Source: Strigamia acuminata
Taxonomy: Eukaryota > Arthropoda > Chilopoda > Geophilomorpha > Linotaeniidae
NCBI GenBank assembly: GCA_949358305.1
Contig: OX442314.1
Span: forward strand, 41,112,581-41,176,580
Direction of reading: 5' to 3'
Length of the DNA: 64,000 nt
Shown here: piece after piece, positions 40,394 to 52,500 of the stretch
Numbering within the stretch: position 1 is the first letter of the stretch
Layout of the letters: the number at the start of each line of letters is the position of its first letter
Position numbers and translations under genes: made by a program
Notes under the pieces: generated by a model
Seen by the model: only the letters and a program-made list of their open reading frames with translations
Databases searched by the model: none
What the model was told of the DNA's origin: nothing

Positions 40394-41875
40394 ATGGACC
40401 TTACACTAGTGGAAAAACAAATTAAAGAAATGAAAAAATTGTTGGAATTTTTCTAAGAAGCTAGCAGCGAAGAAGTCACTACACCATCTAAAAAACGGAA
40501 ATTTGAGATTAGAGACGAAGGTGGCATAGCCAGTGCTTTCATGACTCTACCGCTTGATCAAGGGGCCAATCCCCTTAAAAAGCGAATACTTCGCTGCAAC
40601 CTATCAACAGAAGCGAAGAGCACACTGGCTAAAATACCTGTCTCTTTCGGCAAAAAGGTGTTAATGGGACTACTCGATTCGGGAGCGGACCAATCGTTTA
40701 TCTCCACCGACTTATTCGAGTCACTCGAAGAAAAAATACAGAAAAAATTACGGGGAATGAACGAGAATATCCGAGTTCTTACGGCAGCGGGAGAAGTTCG
40801 AGCAGTAGGAACATTGTCAACCGATTTCGTGTGGGAAGGAGGCACGATTAAGCACTTCTTCATCGTGTTACCGACCCGAGACACAATCCTGCTGATAGGA
40901 ATGGATTTGATGGAACGGATGAACATCCAACCCAACCCAGTCACACGTTCGTGGAATTACATCGACAACCACGAGGACCCACGACTACCCATAATACCTT
41001 CGGAACTCCTAGACAAAGCTAAGAGCGACGAGGAATGGGAAGGAGGCGAAATTAAGAAGTTCATCCAAGACTATAATTTTAAATCGTTTAATACCATCCT
41101 CCAGGAGGAAAATTTGATACACAACCTGGCAGTCGACGCTAATCTTGGAGAAGAACAAACAAAACTCCTCGAGGAAATGCTCAAGAAGCACTCGAAAAAC
41201 CTAAACAAGGATCCAGGAAAGACTAGTTACGTCATGCACGAGATCGAATTGGTTACGGGCAAACCAGTGCGAGTGCCTTTTAAAACTATGAATCCCCAGA
41301 AGAGACATATCGTAAGAACAATGTGTAACGAATTGCTCGAAAAAGGGATCGTGTCACACGCCATCGGAGAGTATGGAATGAGGATTGTCCTCGTCATGCG
41401 ACCAGGCTCCGAACCGCGTCTCTGCATCGATTACAGACCGTTAAACGCCATAACCGTTATCGACCCCATCCAAATGCCATCAATAGAAGCGATTCTACGA
41501 GAACTCGCCCCGTTCAACTGGGTCACGACCATGGATCTATCCAAGGGTTACTGGCAGGTTGAACTGCGGGAAGAGGATAAGGAGAAAACAGCTTTTTGGG
41601 CACCGCAAGGTCGACTGATGTTTAATGTAATGCCCTTCGGGTTAGTAAACGCACCCGCCACCTTTCAAAAATTGATAGAAAAAGTTCTCGGCGAGGCCTT
41701 ACATAAATACGCATGGGCTTACCTCGATGACATCGTAATAGTCTCCCAAACCTTTGAAGATCACCTAACACACGTGAACGACGTAATGGAGCGACTCACA
41801 AAGGCCGGACTAAACATTCATCCGGGAAAAAGTAAATTTTGCCGCAAAGAATTGGCATTTTTGGGTTATACTGTT
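40394..41875 (+). pseudogene. pol: Gypsy-2 Pol, N-terminal part (protease and reverse transcriptase), interrupted
   Basis: An ATG at 40394, 32 bases after the gag stop and in a different frame, opens a frame that meets TAA at 40454-40456 and then runs open to the insertion. Protease shows LLDSGADQSFIS. Reverse transcriptase shows CIDYRPLNAI, MDLSKGYWQVEL, PFGLVNAPATFQ and the catalytic AYLDDIV (about 41720). The frame breaks at 41876, where a 2051-bp insertion with an 8-bp target duplication begins; the rest resumes at 43935 in register. Translation would need reinitiation, since no frameshift overlap with gag is seen. The early TAA may be a mutation or a read-through stop. Confidence 0.85.
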
Positions 41876-43926
41876 GTGACGGTGACGACCACAACTTCCT
41901 AGCTCTGCTAGTACCGGGTATAAGTCGCATAAACAGTGAATATATTGGAGATAAATACAAGACAAAGATGACTATCAAAACAACTACATTTATTGTTACC
42001 AAACAATATGATCGCTTCTAAAGTTATACATGAGATTAAGCCGACATTTGGCCAGTTAAAAGTATAATTAAACTATACAAAAGTTGGCTGTAAAACAGCC
42101 CTGAAATAATATCATTACGTGTCCTGGATTCGGGAATGGTTTGATCACCACTCGACCGGGTTATAGATGTCATCGGGGTCGGTCTGGCTGCGTCCTCGAG
42201 TCCGGGATGGCTTCGTGATCCTCGTGGCTTCTGTCAGTGTTGTTAAGCGTAACTGGGTTCGTGTAATGCTTCGCTGGGTTGATAGATCAGTTGATCCGAG
42301 AGGTGCGGTTGACTCATGTGCACCGCCACAACTTTGGGAGGATATTGGTTTAAGTAAATGGATTTATTTACTTATCAATATTCCGACTTCGAATTATATT
42401 TAATTCGTAACGTTGTGATTTCGTTCGCTGATAAATTGTCGCCAATTTATCATTACAAAACAATGTCTTGTTGTGTATGTAATTCAATCGTAAGATTGAT
42501 TGTTTGACTTGTATTCAAGTCAATTCTTGGTTGTCCTTATTGTTGCTATAAAATATATAATGATTAGTACTTCCCGTCGCAATCACGCAGTTGCCATCGA
42601 TAAACACGCCTTGCCATGCAGAACTGTATCAAGCGTCTCCGGCGTAGCAGCACGGTCGTCCATCGAGTGGTTGACGGTACCACATACACCGGGGGTTATA
42701 GCTCGCGGCTCCGCACAGCAGTTTTAGCCCTTCGTGGTACTAATGACAAGCTGACTGCTTTGGCTCCGATCATCATGGGAATTAGTTTACCAAACACTTG
42801 GTGCTACTCGTGGTTACTGTAAACAGACTGCTTTGGCACCAACAGGCGATGGAACCAACTCCCAATAATAATTGGCGCTACTTGCGGTTACAGAATGCTT
42901 TCGTACCGCAAATGACCATTCTGTCCTGCCAGGAGGATACTGAATTGCATAGAAGCGGGTTCTCCTCGGCGAGACCGTTGATTGAACATTAGAATCCAAC
43001 TTAAAACCTTCAATCGGTTAAATGTATTGTTCGGCAGAACAATGCGCGGTTTCAAGCGATTAAACCATCAACAAGAAACCAAATAACACATACTAAATAC
43101 CGTACGAAAACATATACCGAATACCGTATAAAACATATACCGAATACCGTATAAAACATATACCGAATGCCGTATAAATGCTGTATAAATATATACCAAA
43201 TGCCTTGAATACAAGAACCAAGTGTTAACTATAACTGTGACTGTTTGTTTGAACTGAGAACTTCTTTTTGATTGTGTGTGTGTCAGGGAATATATATCGT
43301 ATTGGATTAAGGGATTTGACCGCTTATCCAATTGGAACATGGGTTCCAGGAATCCCGCCAATCCCGTGATACCGGAAGTGGATACGGAGGAGCACAAACG
43401 GATTATGCAAATTACTTGGCACAACCGGAACTGGATACCCAGGACCGGAAATGGATTCCACCAATCAAATCGATCGGTTGATTGATTGATCACCAAATGT
43501 TCTGTCCCGCAGAAACGGATGTTTAAACTGTATTTAACCATCAATAGACATTAATATATCTTTATATTAATGTTCACAAAGCTTCGTTTTACTCTAATAA
43601 ATATAGGTTTATATTTACTTACACAATCTTTATTCATATTCATATTTACCGCTAAATCGCGATCGCGCCACCTAGTGACAACATTGCGCATTGACAAATG
43701 CGGTTTTAGCAGACGAATCTTCGTGATTCGGCCGGAATACTTTCATATCAAGTAGGAATGATTATTAATACTAATTAATACATCATCTTTTACCATTGAA
43801 ACCTCATAAATAGCTTTATTTAGGAATTATATCAGTTTTACACAGAATAATGTAAAAATTCCGTCATAATGACACAACAGCGCTTTTCCTGGGAAAAATA
43901 GGCATTTATAGCCATTGTAAACCGTC
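41876..43926. mobile_element. 2051-bp insertion with 8-bp target duplication, class unknown
   Basis: ATACTGTT stands on both sides (41868-41875 and 43927-43934), and the pol frame is in register across it, so the borders are exact. The ends (GTGACGGTGACG... and ...TAAACCGTC) share only a short GACGGT in inverted orientation. It has no ORF over about 160 codons and no recognisable transposase. Inside are a tandem array of about 20 bp (cgaataccgtataaaacata, about 43095-43205) and two related strings TGGTGCTACTCGTGGTTAC and TGGCGCTACTTGCGGTTAC (about 42807 and 42881). An 8-bp duplication fits hAT, P or Merlin-type DNA transposons. Confidence 0.8.
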
Positions 43927-43934
43927 ATACTGTT

Positions 43935-46466
43935 GGAGTCGGTGGCCTATCCATCGATCCAAAAAAGACTCAGGCCATCAGCCAATTCCCCGCCCCGGAA
44001 GATGTAAAAGGAGTCCAACGTTTTATGGGCATGGTAAACTTCTTCAATCGAATGCTCCCAAATCTGGCGGAAATTGCCGCACCCATCACAGACCTGTTAC
44101 GCAACGATAAAGATTTCAAGTGGACTGACCACTGCGAAACATCGTTTAACAAAATAAAACAAATGTTGATCGATGCAAAACGAATTCCACTGCCAGATCT
44201 TAATCGAGAATTCACTCTTCATACCGACGCCAGTCGAATTGGCCTAGGTGCTGCGTTGCTTCAGAAGCATGACATCGACGGAGTGGAACTGGAAGTCCTT
44301 ACGATGTTCATCAGCCGGAAATTGCAAAGAGCCGAGAAGAATTATAACGCAACAGAGTTAGAATGTCTAGCCGTTGTCTGGGCAATCCGAAAGTTCCGAC
44401 CATACCTGGAATTTACCAAGTTCAACGTGCAAACCGACCACGAGGCCCTAAAATGGTTGATGGCGTTGAAGGAACCTTCCGGGAGAATGGCTCGCTGGCA
44501 GCTAGAATTAATGGCTTGTGATCTCATTATTGAATACCGACCCGGAAAATTCAACGTCGTGGCGGACGCCCTCTCACGAGCCCCAGCTTCAGACCCCGAA
44601 GACAAGACCGACTGCGGAGAGGACGACTCACGCCTCTTCTACTGTCCGAACCCCGTCCGAAAATGGGAATTTAAAAAGCTTAATGAACTACCCAAGGAGA
44701 AACTCGAGTCAGGAGACCAAAATTATTACAATTATTGGCTCCGAGCGTATCAGTCAGTCAAGGACGCTCACCCAAATTACGAGCTAACAATAGAACCTCG
44801 AATCTCCGACAAGTACGTTCGAGCATTCATCGCCTACGTAAGCAAGGAGACGAACAGCAAGCCGCCCACCAGGGACGAATTGATAGCCGCCCAGACGACA
44901 GACGACTTCTGTAAAATTTATCGAGACTTCATCACAGATAAAAAATTTCCCGACGAGAATTTCAACGAAATCCAACGCGAAGAATTCGAGAGAGAAGCCT
45001 CCACGTACTTAATCGAGGATGGACTTCTACTGAAACACCACCCGAATATCCGCGATGATCTGACGGAAACAGGAACTTCGATGAAAGTCGTTATACCCAG
45101 AGGTCTGCTGACAAGGTTTCTGTGGATGGTCCACGGACACCCGCTCGCCGGACATTCTGGAGTGGCCAGAACAATCTACCGAGCGAACCAACTTTATTTC
45201 TGGCCCAAAATGACCCGAGATATTGTTCGTTTCATTCACCACTGCCCCAGATGCCAAGCGTGCAAACCTAGGACGCCCAAGAATTACGAGAGAATCTCAC
45301 TCGGCCCTTTCGCACCCTTCGATTGCTGGAGCGTGGATTTAATGGGCCCGAAACCAACATCGTCCAATAAAAACAAATATATTTTAGTAATAATGGATGT
45401 CGCGACCGGATGGCCCGAGCTTTTTCCAATGGAGAGACCCACTAAACAGAAAATCATTCGATGCCTGTACGAAGTAGCACTTCATTTCGGATTCCCTCGG
45501 AAATTAATCTCTGATAATGGGCCACAATTCGCATCAAATTTGTATAAAGACTTCTGTAAAAAATTCGACATCGAGACATCATACACGTCAACCTATAACC
45601 CATGGGCCAATCCCGTCGAAAGGTTGAATCGCGACATAAAATATGCCTTGGCAATTTTCACCGATGTTCACTCCAGCTGGGACGAATACCTTCGTGAAAT
45701 TGCCTTCAGCATTCGCACAACGATCTCGAGGAACTGCAAATTTTCTCCCGCGTTCCTAAACTTCGCTCGGGAACTCAGGGTACCCTGGGACCCACGAATA
45801 CCGGAAGAAATACTGGAGATCGATCCCGAGAAGCCACATCTTTACGTCGATAGATTGGAGCAGATAATCTCGGCCACATATCAACACATGATGTCACACA
45901 TATTCGATATGAGAGATCGCATTAATGTTGCTAGAAAGGATCGGCCCTTCTGCAATTTTAAAGTCAATGACCTCGTCTGGAAAGACACACATATTCAGTC
46001 CAGCGCCGATAAGGGAATCCACGCAGGCCTAGCAGACAAACGCGACGGCCCGTACGTCATACTCGAAGCCCACGGCGGAAACGCATTTAAACTGAAAAGA
46101 CTGGCAGACAACGTTAACTTTAGATCCATCAACGCCCGGGAATTAACTCCATACTTACCTGAGTTTCCTCAAGAGGCGTGGACAGAATATCAGACGAAAC
46201 CAGCGCAAAATCCAATTATTCGCGACACGTTTTTAGATGAACAAACTGGCCCGACCAATTTAGTTCAAGACGAGTTACACGAAGCGGCCGACGCCCCGGA
46301 TGACATTTCGGAGAGGGAGGAAATAGTCGAAGAATCTCCTAAAAAAGGAAAAGAATCAAACAAAAATAAGACTACAAGAATCCCCAAATCTGATAAAATC
46401 TACGGCATGCGCCGGCACAAGCCAAACCCGTTCATAAAAGACGGAAAACTCGTCGGAAAACAATAA
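43935..46466 (+). pseudogene. pol: Gypsy-2 Pol, C-terminal part (RNase H and integrase)
   Basis: Continuation of the frame cut at 41876. The reverse transcriptase thumb (VQRFMGMVNFFNRMLP) leads into RNase H with HTDASRIGLGAALLQ, TELECLAVVWAIRKF and VVADALSRAP. Integrase follows, with a zinc domain (HPLAGHSG...CPRCQACK) and core residues in SVDLMGP (about 45335), SDNGPQF (about 45515) and a Glu in PVERLNRD (about 45620). A GPY/F-type module (RDGPYVILEAHG) and a basic tail complete it. This part has no internal stop. The first ATG of the segment is 44025, but the segment is only meaningful joined to the upstream part, so Pol is inactive as it stands. Confidence 0.88.
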
Positions 46467-46632
46467 GCGACTCCGGCCATTGTCTCAAACAATCGATAAA
46501 AACAACCACAGAGGGGACACCTGTTACGTCCCACAATGCGTCTTAATTGGCCAAACCAATCAAAGATGACATGAGACTAATAGTTAACCTCTAACCCGAC
46601 CCACATTTATCACTGTCATCTCCGGCTAAGCG
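46467..46632 (+). other. Gypsy-2 spacer after pol
   Basis: Non-coding link between pol and ORF3, interrupted at 46638 by Copia-B; it continues at 59814. Confidence 0.6.
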
Positions 46633-46637
46633 ACGAT

Positions 46638-47095
46638 TGAAGAGCGTATTTGGACCTATAGCATGCGGAAATAACTTGCAAACCGATTATAAAGTGCGGT
46701 TAGTTCGCAACACGCGACCGCCATCTTTATTCACCGAAAAACATAAAGACAGTGATCTGGGTTGAGGCTATTTGATCTCAACACAGGTTACAAATCAAAA
46801 GGGAGAATGGATCTATTATTACAACTAAAGGATTCATTCTTTACAATAGTATAAAAGCTAAAGTAATAGATAAACAATACCAAACATAACTAAAGGATCA
46901 TCGCTCAACAAGCAGACGACGGGACGCACGTTATCATGTTGACACAGCCAGTTGCGGTACAGAACAAGCGTAGTTTAAAGGTCGGAATCAACTGGCTGAC
47001 CATTCGTATCGATACCTGAAATAACGCGCTTATTGTGCCTATTCGGAAATGCACAACAAATATGATTATCGCAAATAATTCATCGCAAACCAATA
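46638..47095 (-). repeat. 3' LTR of Copia-B
   Basis: 458 bp. On the minus strand it starts TATTGG and ends CTTCA. The purine tract GAAGGGGGAT precedes it at about 47096-47106. Confidence 0.9.
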
Positions 47096-47112
47096 AATCC
47101 CCCTTCGATGAA

Positions 47113-49098
47113 CTACTTTGCCGCTACGAAAATATGCTCGCACAATGCATCTAGTTTTGCGCGAGATAGCCACTTGGTCATGAGGTCGGCTACGTTAAGG
47201 GTTCCCGGGATATGTCTGATTCGAAAAACACCTTTTTCAAACCAGTCCCGCACGAAATGCAGCTTAACGTCAATGTGTTTATTCGCGCGATTTTCTATGC
47301 GATTCTTCGCATATTGGATCGCTGGCATTGAATCAGCGTAAACACATGGTATTTCCCGGTTGAGCCCATCCATCATCACATCCGCACCAAATATGCGCTC
47401 CAACCAAATTATCTCCTTTACACCATCGACCACCGCCAAAAATTCGCTTTCCATAATGGAAAGTGCAGTGATGGTCTGCTTATGGCAGTTCCATGAGATC
47501 GGGACACCACCTAGGTAGATGATGTGCCCACCAAAGCTTCGGCGTTTGTCCTGGTCTAATGCGAAGGACGCATCCGTATAAACGGTCAAATTTTCACTTT
47601 GGCAGTTTCCCAAATTGATGGAGAAATTTGGCGTGTTCCCCAAATATCGCAGGATTTGGAGCAGTATGTTCACGTGTCGAGTCGAGTGAGTCTCGTTGTA
47701 TTGAGACAACACTATCACCGAAAACAGTATATCGGGTCTTGTGCGACTTGCAATAAAAAGCAAACTGCCAACAAGAGACCGATACGGAAAACTCGAATTG
47801 ACACGTTTCCCCGTCTGAACCTTTTGGATCATGGTGCCCGGGGTGCCAGGCACTCTGACTCGATGACAAGAGTCAATCCCATATTGCTTACACAACTTTG
47901 CAATATAAGCGCACTGATGAATAAAGATATTCTCCCCGTCCCTACAAAACTCTATCCCTAATAAAAGGGTGACGGGGCCCAAATTGACAATCTCAAATGA
48001 TTGTTGAATCCAATCCAAAACGCACTCCTCTGCTATGTTGTCTTTTGAAAACAATACTATGTCATCGACATAGAAAATAAGTATAGCGTCGGAACCCAAG
48101 CTATACACGCAATTGAGACCCAAAACCGGTTCAAATCCAATTTCAATCAGCTGGTCGTGAAGTCGCTGGTACCACATACGACCAGACTGGTGAAGTCCGT
48201 AAAGAGATTTTCTCAATTCCCAACATTTGTGTTGGTTTTCAGATGTTCGATACCCCTTTGGAATGTGGATATATTGCACTTCGTCGAGGTCCCCATATAG
48301 ATATGCGGCCTTGATGTCGAGGTGTACGTCACGCCAGCCCCTCAGTACCACTAAGACACAGAAGAACATCATGACTAACACGAAATTGACTACTGGGGAA
48401 AATACCTCAGTAAAGTCAATGCCCGGCTTTTGCTTAAAGCCTTGTGCAACGAGACGGGCGCGATATCTTCTAATCGTACCCGTGTGGTCCCTTTTTAACT
48501 TGTATATCCATTTTGATCCCAATAAGGTTTTGTCTTTAACTTTGTCTTTGTCGACTTCAACATAAACCTCACGCTCTTTGAAGATATTTATTTCGTCTTC
48601 CATCGCGTTTTCCCAATCTGGTTTGCTGGCGCCTTTGACCGCTTCTTCATACGTGTCCGGCTCGACAGAGCAGCAACCAGCAAAACCGATAGTCACATCT
48701 TTGAAATTAAACAATTCTGATCTGTATTCGTATCCCTCGGTTTTACACCAACGAACAACCTCAACACGGCTGCGGAGCTTTTCGTGCTTTGGTGTGATAT
48801 ACCAAACATCAACTTTCCCAGCTGTTGCCCCGCTTTGTCGTACAGTCTGCCGTCTTTGCCACAAAGTCATGTCTAGAGGCAACAACTCACTAGTCGAAGT
48901 TGTGCGTCCGCCAGTGTCTTTCCCTTTTCTAGGAGGGTTACGACGGGGAGCTGTGGGCGACAATTGAGGTGATAATTGGGGACTTGCATCTGGGTCCTCA
49001 ACTTCCTCTTCCACTTCTCCTTCATCGTCGTCGGGATAAATATTGAAGAAATCCCTATCATCCCCCTTCGCCCCACCGATTTCATCAAAATTTAGGCC
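47113..49098 (-). pseudogene. pol: Copia-B Pol, C-terminal part (reverse transcriptase and RNase H)
   Basis: This continues the copia frame broken by BEL. After an acidic/proline-rich linker it carries RVT_2 motifs (LLGSKWIYKLKRD, RYRARLVAQGFKQ, FSPVVNF, DIKAAYLYGDL, the catalytic YVDDIVLFS) and RNase H motifs (YTDASFALDQDKRRS, IMESEFLAVVDGVKE, NKHIDVKLHFVRDW). It ends HIFVAAK just before the purine tract. No stop lies inside. The apparent ORF start at 49230 lies inside the BEL LTR and is not meaningful. It is inactive because the polyprotein is interrupted. Confidence 0.9.
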
Positions 49099-49103
49099 AT
49101 GTA

Positions 49104-49576
49104 TTTGAAATGCAAGGTGAATACTTGCGGATAGTTCATTAATTTCCTGGTTAACAATACTAAATTTCAAATTAATGTATGAAAATGAGAAATAAAGAAG
49201 CACGACTTGTTGGTTCAAAAACTTCTTCAAGACTAATTTTATTCTATTCAGAACAGTGGTAATTAAAAATACAAAGAAACAAATGACAAATACTCCATGC
49301 TACAGGGTGAAGCACACGGAGAAAATATGACGAGTTCCAAAGGGGAACGCCAGATAATTGCTAACACATAGAAAGACGAGTTGATTCTCAGAAAAAGATA
49401 AAAAGGTCAAGTTGAAAAATAGCCACTTCAAATTAAATAAAATACAACTTTAAAAGAATTAAATAAAACACAGTCAAATTCAATGATATATCAAATATCG
49501 GACTATTTCAAACAATGAACAAATAATGAATAAATTTTAATAATAATACACGTGTAAAAGCGTGTCGGTTTTCACA
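49104..49576 (-). repeat. 3' LTR of BEL
   Basis: 473 bp, beginning TGTGAAAACC on the minus strand. Its third to fifth bases (TGA, 49574-49572) form the stop codon of the gag-pol ORF. Confidence 0.93.
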
Positions 49577-52500
49577 CTGCCGGCGGCACGGGACCGGAAT
49601 GAATCTCCATTTTTATTAAGCGTTGCACAGGTCGCCTAAATTTATTGCCGTTAGGCATTAACAATTCGCATGAGCGCGTCACACCGTCTTTGCCGGGATG
49701 AATACTGGTAACACGTGCCATTTTCCAGTTAACTCTTGATTTTAGTAAATCCTCCACTAACACTACATCTCCCGTTTGAAGTTGACAAGTATTTGGTTTT
49801 CCCACTTGTCTCTTTAAGTCGACCAAATACTCACGAGACCATCGTCGCCAAAAGTCCATCAAGATGCTTTGGCGTCTCTTCCATTGGTGGATGAATGACT
49901 GCTGAGTCGGTTCGTTCAAGGTAGCGTCTTCAGCAGATGGCAAACTTGTCAGGTTGGTCCCCGTCAAAAAATGGGCCGGTGTGAGCGCTTCGGGTTCATT
50001 TGGCGCGTCATAGATGTAGGTAATAGGTCTTTTGTTGATGATGGCCTCTACCTGGGTGAGCAAAGTTTCAAGTTGGAAGAAGTTGAGAGAGGCTGATCCT
50101 ATCGTTTTTTTTAAACAAGATTTGACAGTTTGAATCATCCTCTCCCAAAATCCTCCCCACCAAGGAGCATTTTCCACGATGAATTTCCACTCAATCCCTT
50201 TTTGGGTTAAGAAATTGCGCACGGAATCGTCTTTTGTATTTTGCAGCAGAGCGCACAGTTCACGGTTTGTACGATGGAACGTCGTCCCGTTGTCACTGTA
50301 GATGGTCCTAGGCATCCCTCGTCGGCTGATGAAGCGTTCCAGCACGCCTACGAAATCTGAGGTGGTAAGTGACGGAATCAGTTCCAAGTGTACTGCTCGG
50401 ACATTGGCGCAAGTGAAGAGGGCGATGTATGCTTTGGTCTTCCTTCCACGTACGATGATTGGGCCTGCGAAATCGACTCCAGTGATGGCGAATGGGCTGC
50501 ACTGTGATACTCGATCAAAAGGTAGTTGTCCGGGCACTTCTCTCATCAATCGTCCATTTATTCTCTTGCAAGTCACACACTTGTTTAGAATCGTTTTCAA
50601 AGTTCTCCTTGCGGCCGGCGTCCAGTAATTCTGACGAAAATATGCCAAGGTAGCTGTCAAACCGCAATGGAAAACCTGAGAATGTGAAAACGATAAAATC
50701 AATTTAGTGAGTGCATGATCGGACGGGAGAAGCACGGGGGAGTTTGCAGTGATGGCATCTTTGGAGTTCTTGAGTCGAGTGTCCAATTTGAGCACGCCAG
50801 AAACGTCCAAAAAAACTTTTAAGTTTTGTAGTTTTGAATCGGTCAACGGCTTTCCGTTTTGTAATCGTGTCATCTCGGCTCCGTAACACTCTCGCTGTGC
50901 AGCCCGGATCAGTGTCATCTCGGCTCGCTTGAGTTCGGTGACGGTTAGTGGTCCTTGGATTTTTTCTGAGGTGTCAGCAGCTCGTGTATTGGCTGCGAAT
51001 CTCAGCATCCAAGCTGTAACGCGTCGTATCCGAGCGAACGAGCTAAATTTGGAGAAAATGAAATCGGTATTAATGATTTGGAGGGATTCGATGTGAATTT
51101 CCATGTCGTCCTCATCCGAATCGTCTGTTATTTCCGTCTGTGAATTTGGCCAATCGTCACGTGAGCCTCGTATCCAGTCTGGTCCGTTCCACCACAGCTT
51201 GTCAGTTAGCAACTCGTCGACTGTCAAACCACGTGTTAGGCGGTCCGCGGGATTGTCGACGCCCGGAACATGTCTCCAGTTGTCGATTTTTGATTTCTCG
51301 CGGATCTCCAGCACCCTATTTTGAATGAAAGTCGGTGGTCTTTTGGCTGTGTTGCGGATCCAGTGGAGGCAGATTTGCGAGTCGGTCCAATAATGTACTT
51401 CACGGCAACTCGTCACTTGTTTAATTTGGTCGGCCATGCGGACTGCAACCAAGGCTCCCATCAGTTCCAATTTTGGTAATGTCAATGCTTTGACTGGCGC
51501 CACCCTACATTTAGAAAAAATAAAGAATGATTCAATTAAATCTTCCGTGGTGTCTTGTATGTAGGCGACGGCGCCGTATGCCTTGGGACTCGCATCTGAG
51601 AAAATATGGATCTCGCAGTTCATTTCATTCTTCACCCCGAGCCATCTTGGAATGTTGAATTTGCTCAAATTTGGAATTTGTTCTGCCCATTTAAGCCAGT
51701 TGAGTCTAAGAGCTTCATCCAATTTTTCATCCCATTCTAATTTTCTCAGCCAAAGTGATTGGAAAAATATTCTCGCGGTGACGACGAATGGGGTTACGAA
51801 TCCGAGTGGGTCGAATATTTGGGCGGTAATTTGGACGACTTCTCTCTTCGTCGCTGTTTTGTTGTTCACGCTTGATATATTTTCCATTTGTAAACTCAGC
51901 GTGTCTGAAGTTGGGTTCCATTTCAGTCCCAGCACTTTTGATTCTTCATCTGACGTTACTTCTGCGTTTGTAGGGTCGTCCTTTCTGAATATCTCGCGCA
52001 ATTCGGGAGAATTAGACTGCCATTTTACCAGTTGCATGCCGGCGGATGAGAGCATTTCGCGGGATTGATCGTATGTCTTCATTGCCTGTTCAATGTCGTC
52101 CACCGACGTGAGCAGGTCGTCCACGTACAAAAATCGACTGAGTAATTCGTATGTGGCGGGATATTTGTCCTTGTAGATTTTGATGTGACGTTTTATGGTC
52201 GCGTTCAATAGGAAGGGGCTGGGCGCAGCGCCGAAAAGAACACGTGTTTGACGTAGTATTCGAATTTTGGCTCGTCCCGTCCCGTCCCAGTCTGCACAGA
52301 TCCAAAAAAACCGTGTCACGTCTCGATCTTTGACTTCAATCTCGATCATGTGGAATGCTTTGCGAATATCCGATGCTTCAGCGATTTTTCGTAGTCTGAA
52401 TTTTGTTAAAACGACAATTAGGGACGGCAAAAAGTTTATACCTTTAGATAGGCAGTCGTTCAGCGATAGCTGTCCCTTTCGATGGGCTGACGCGTCGAAC

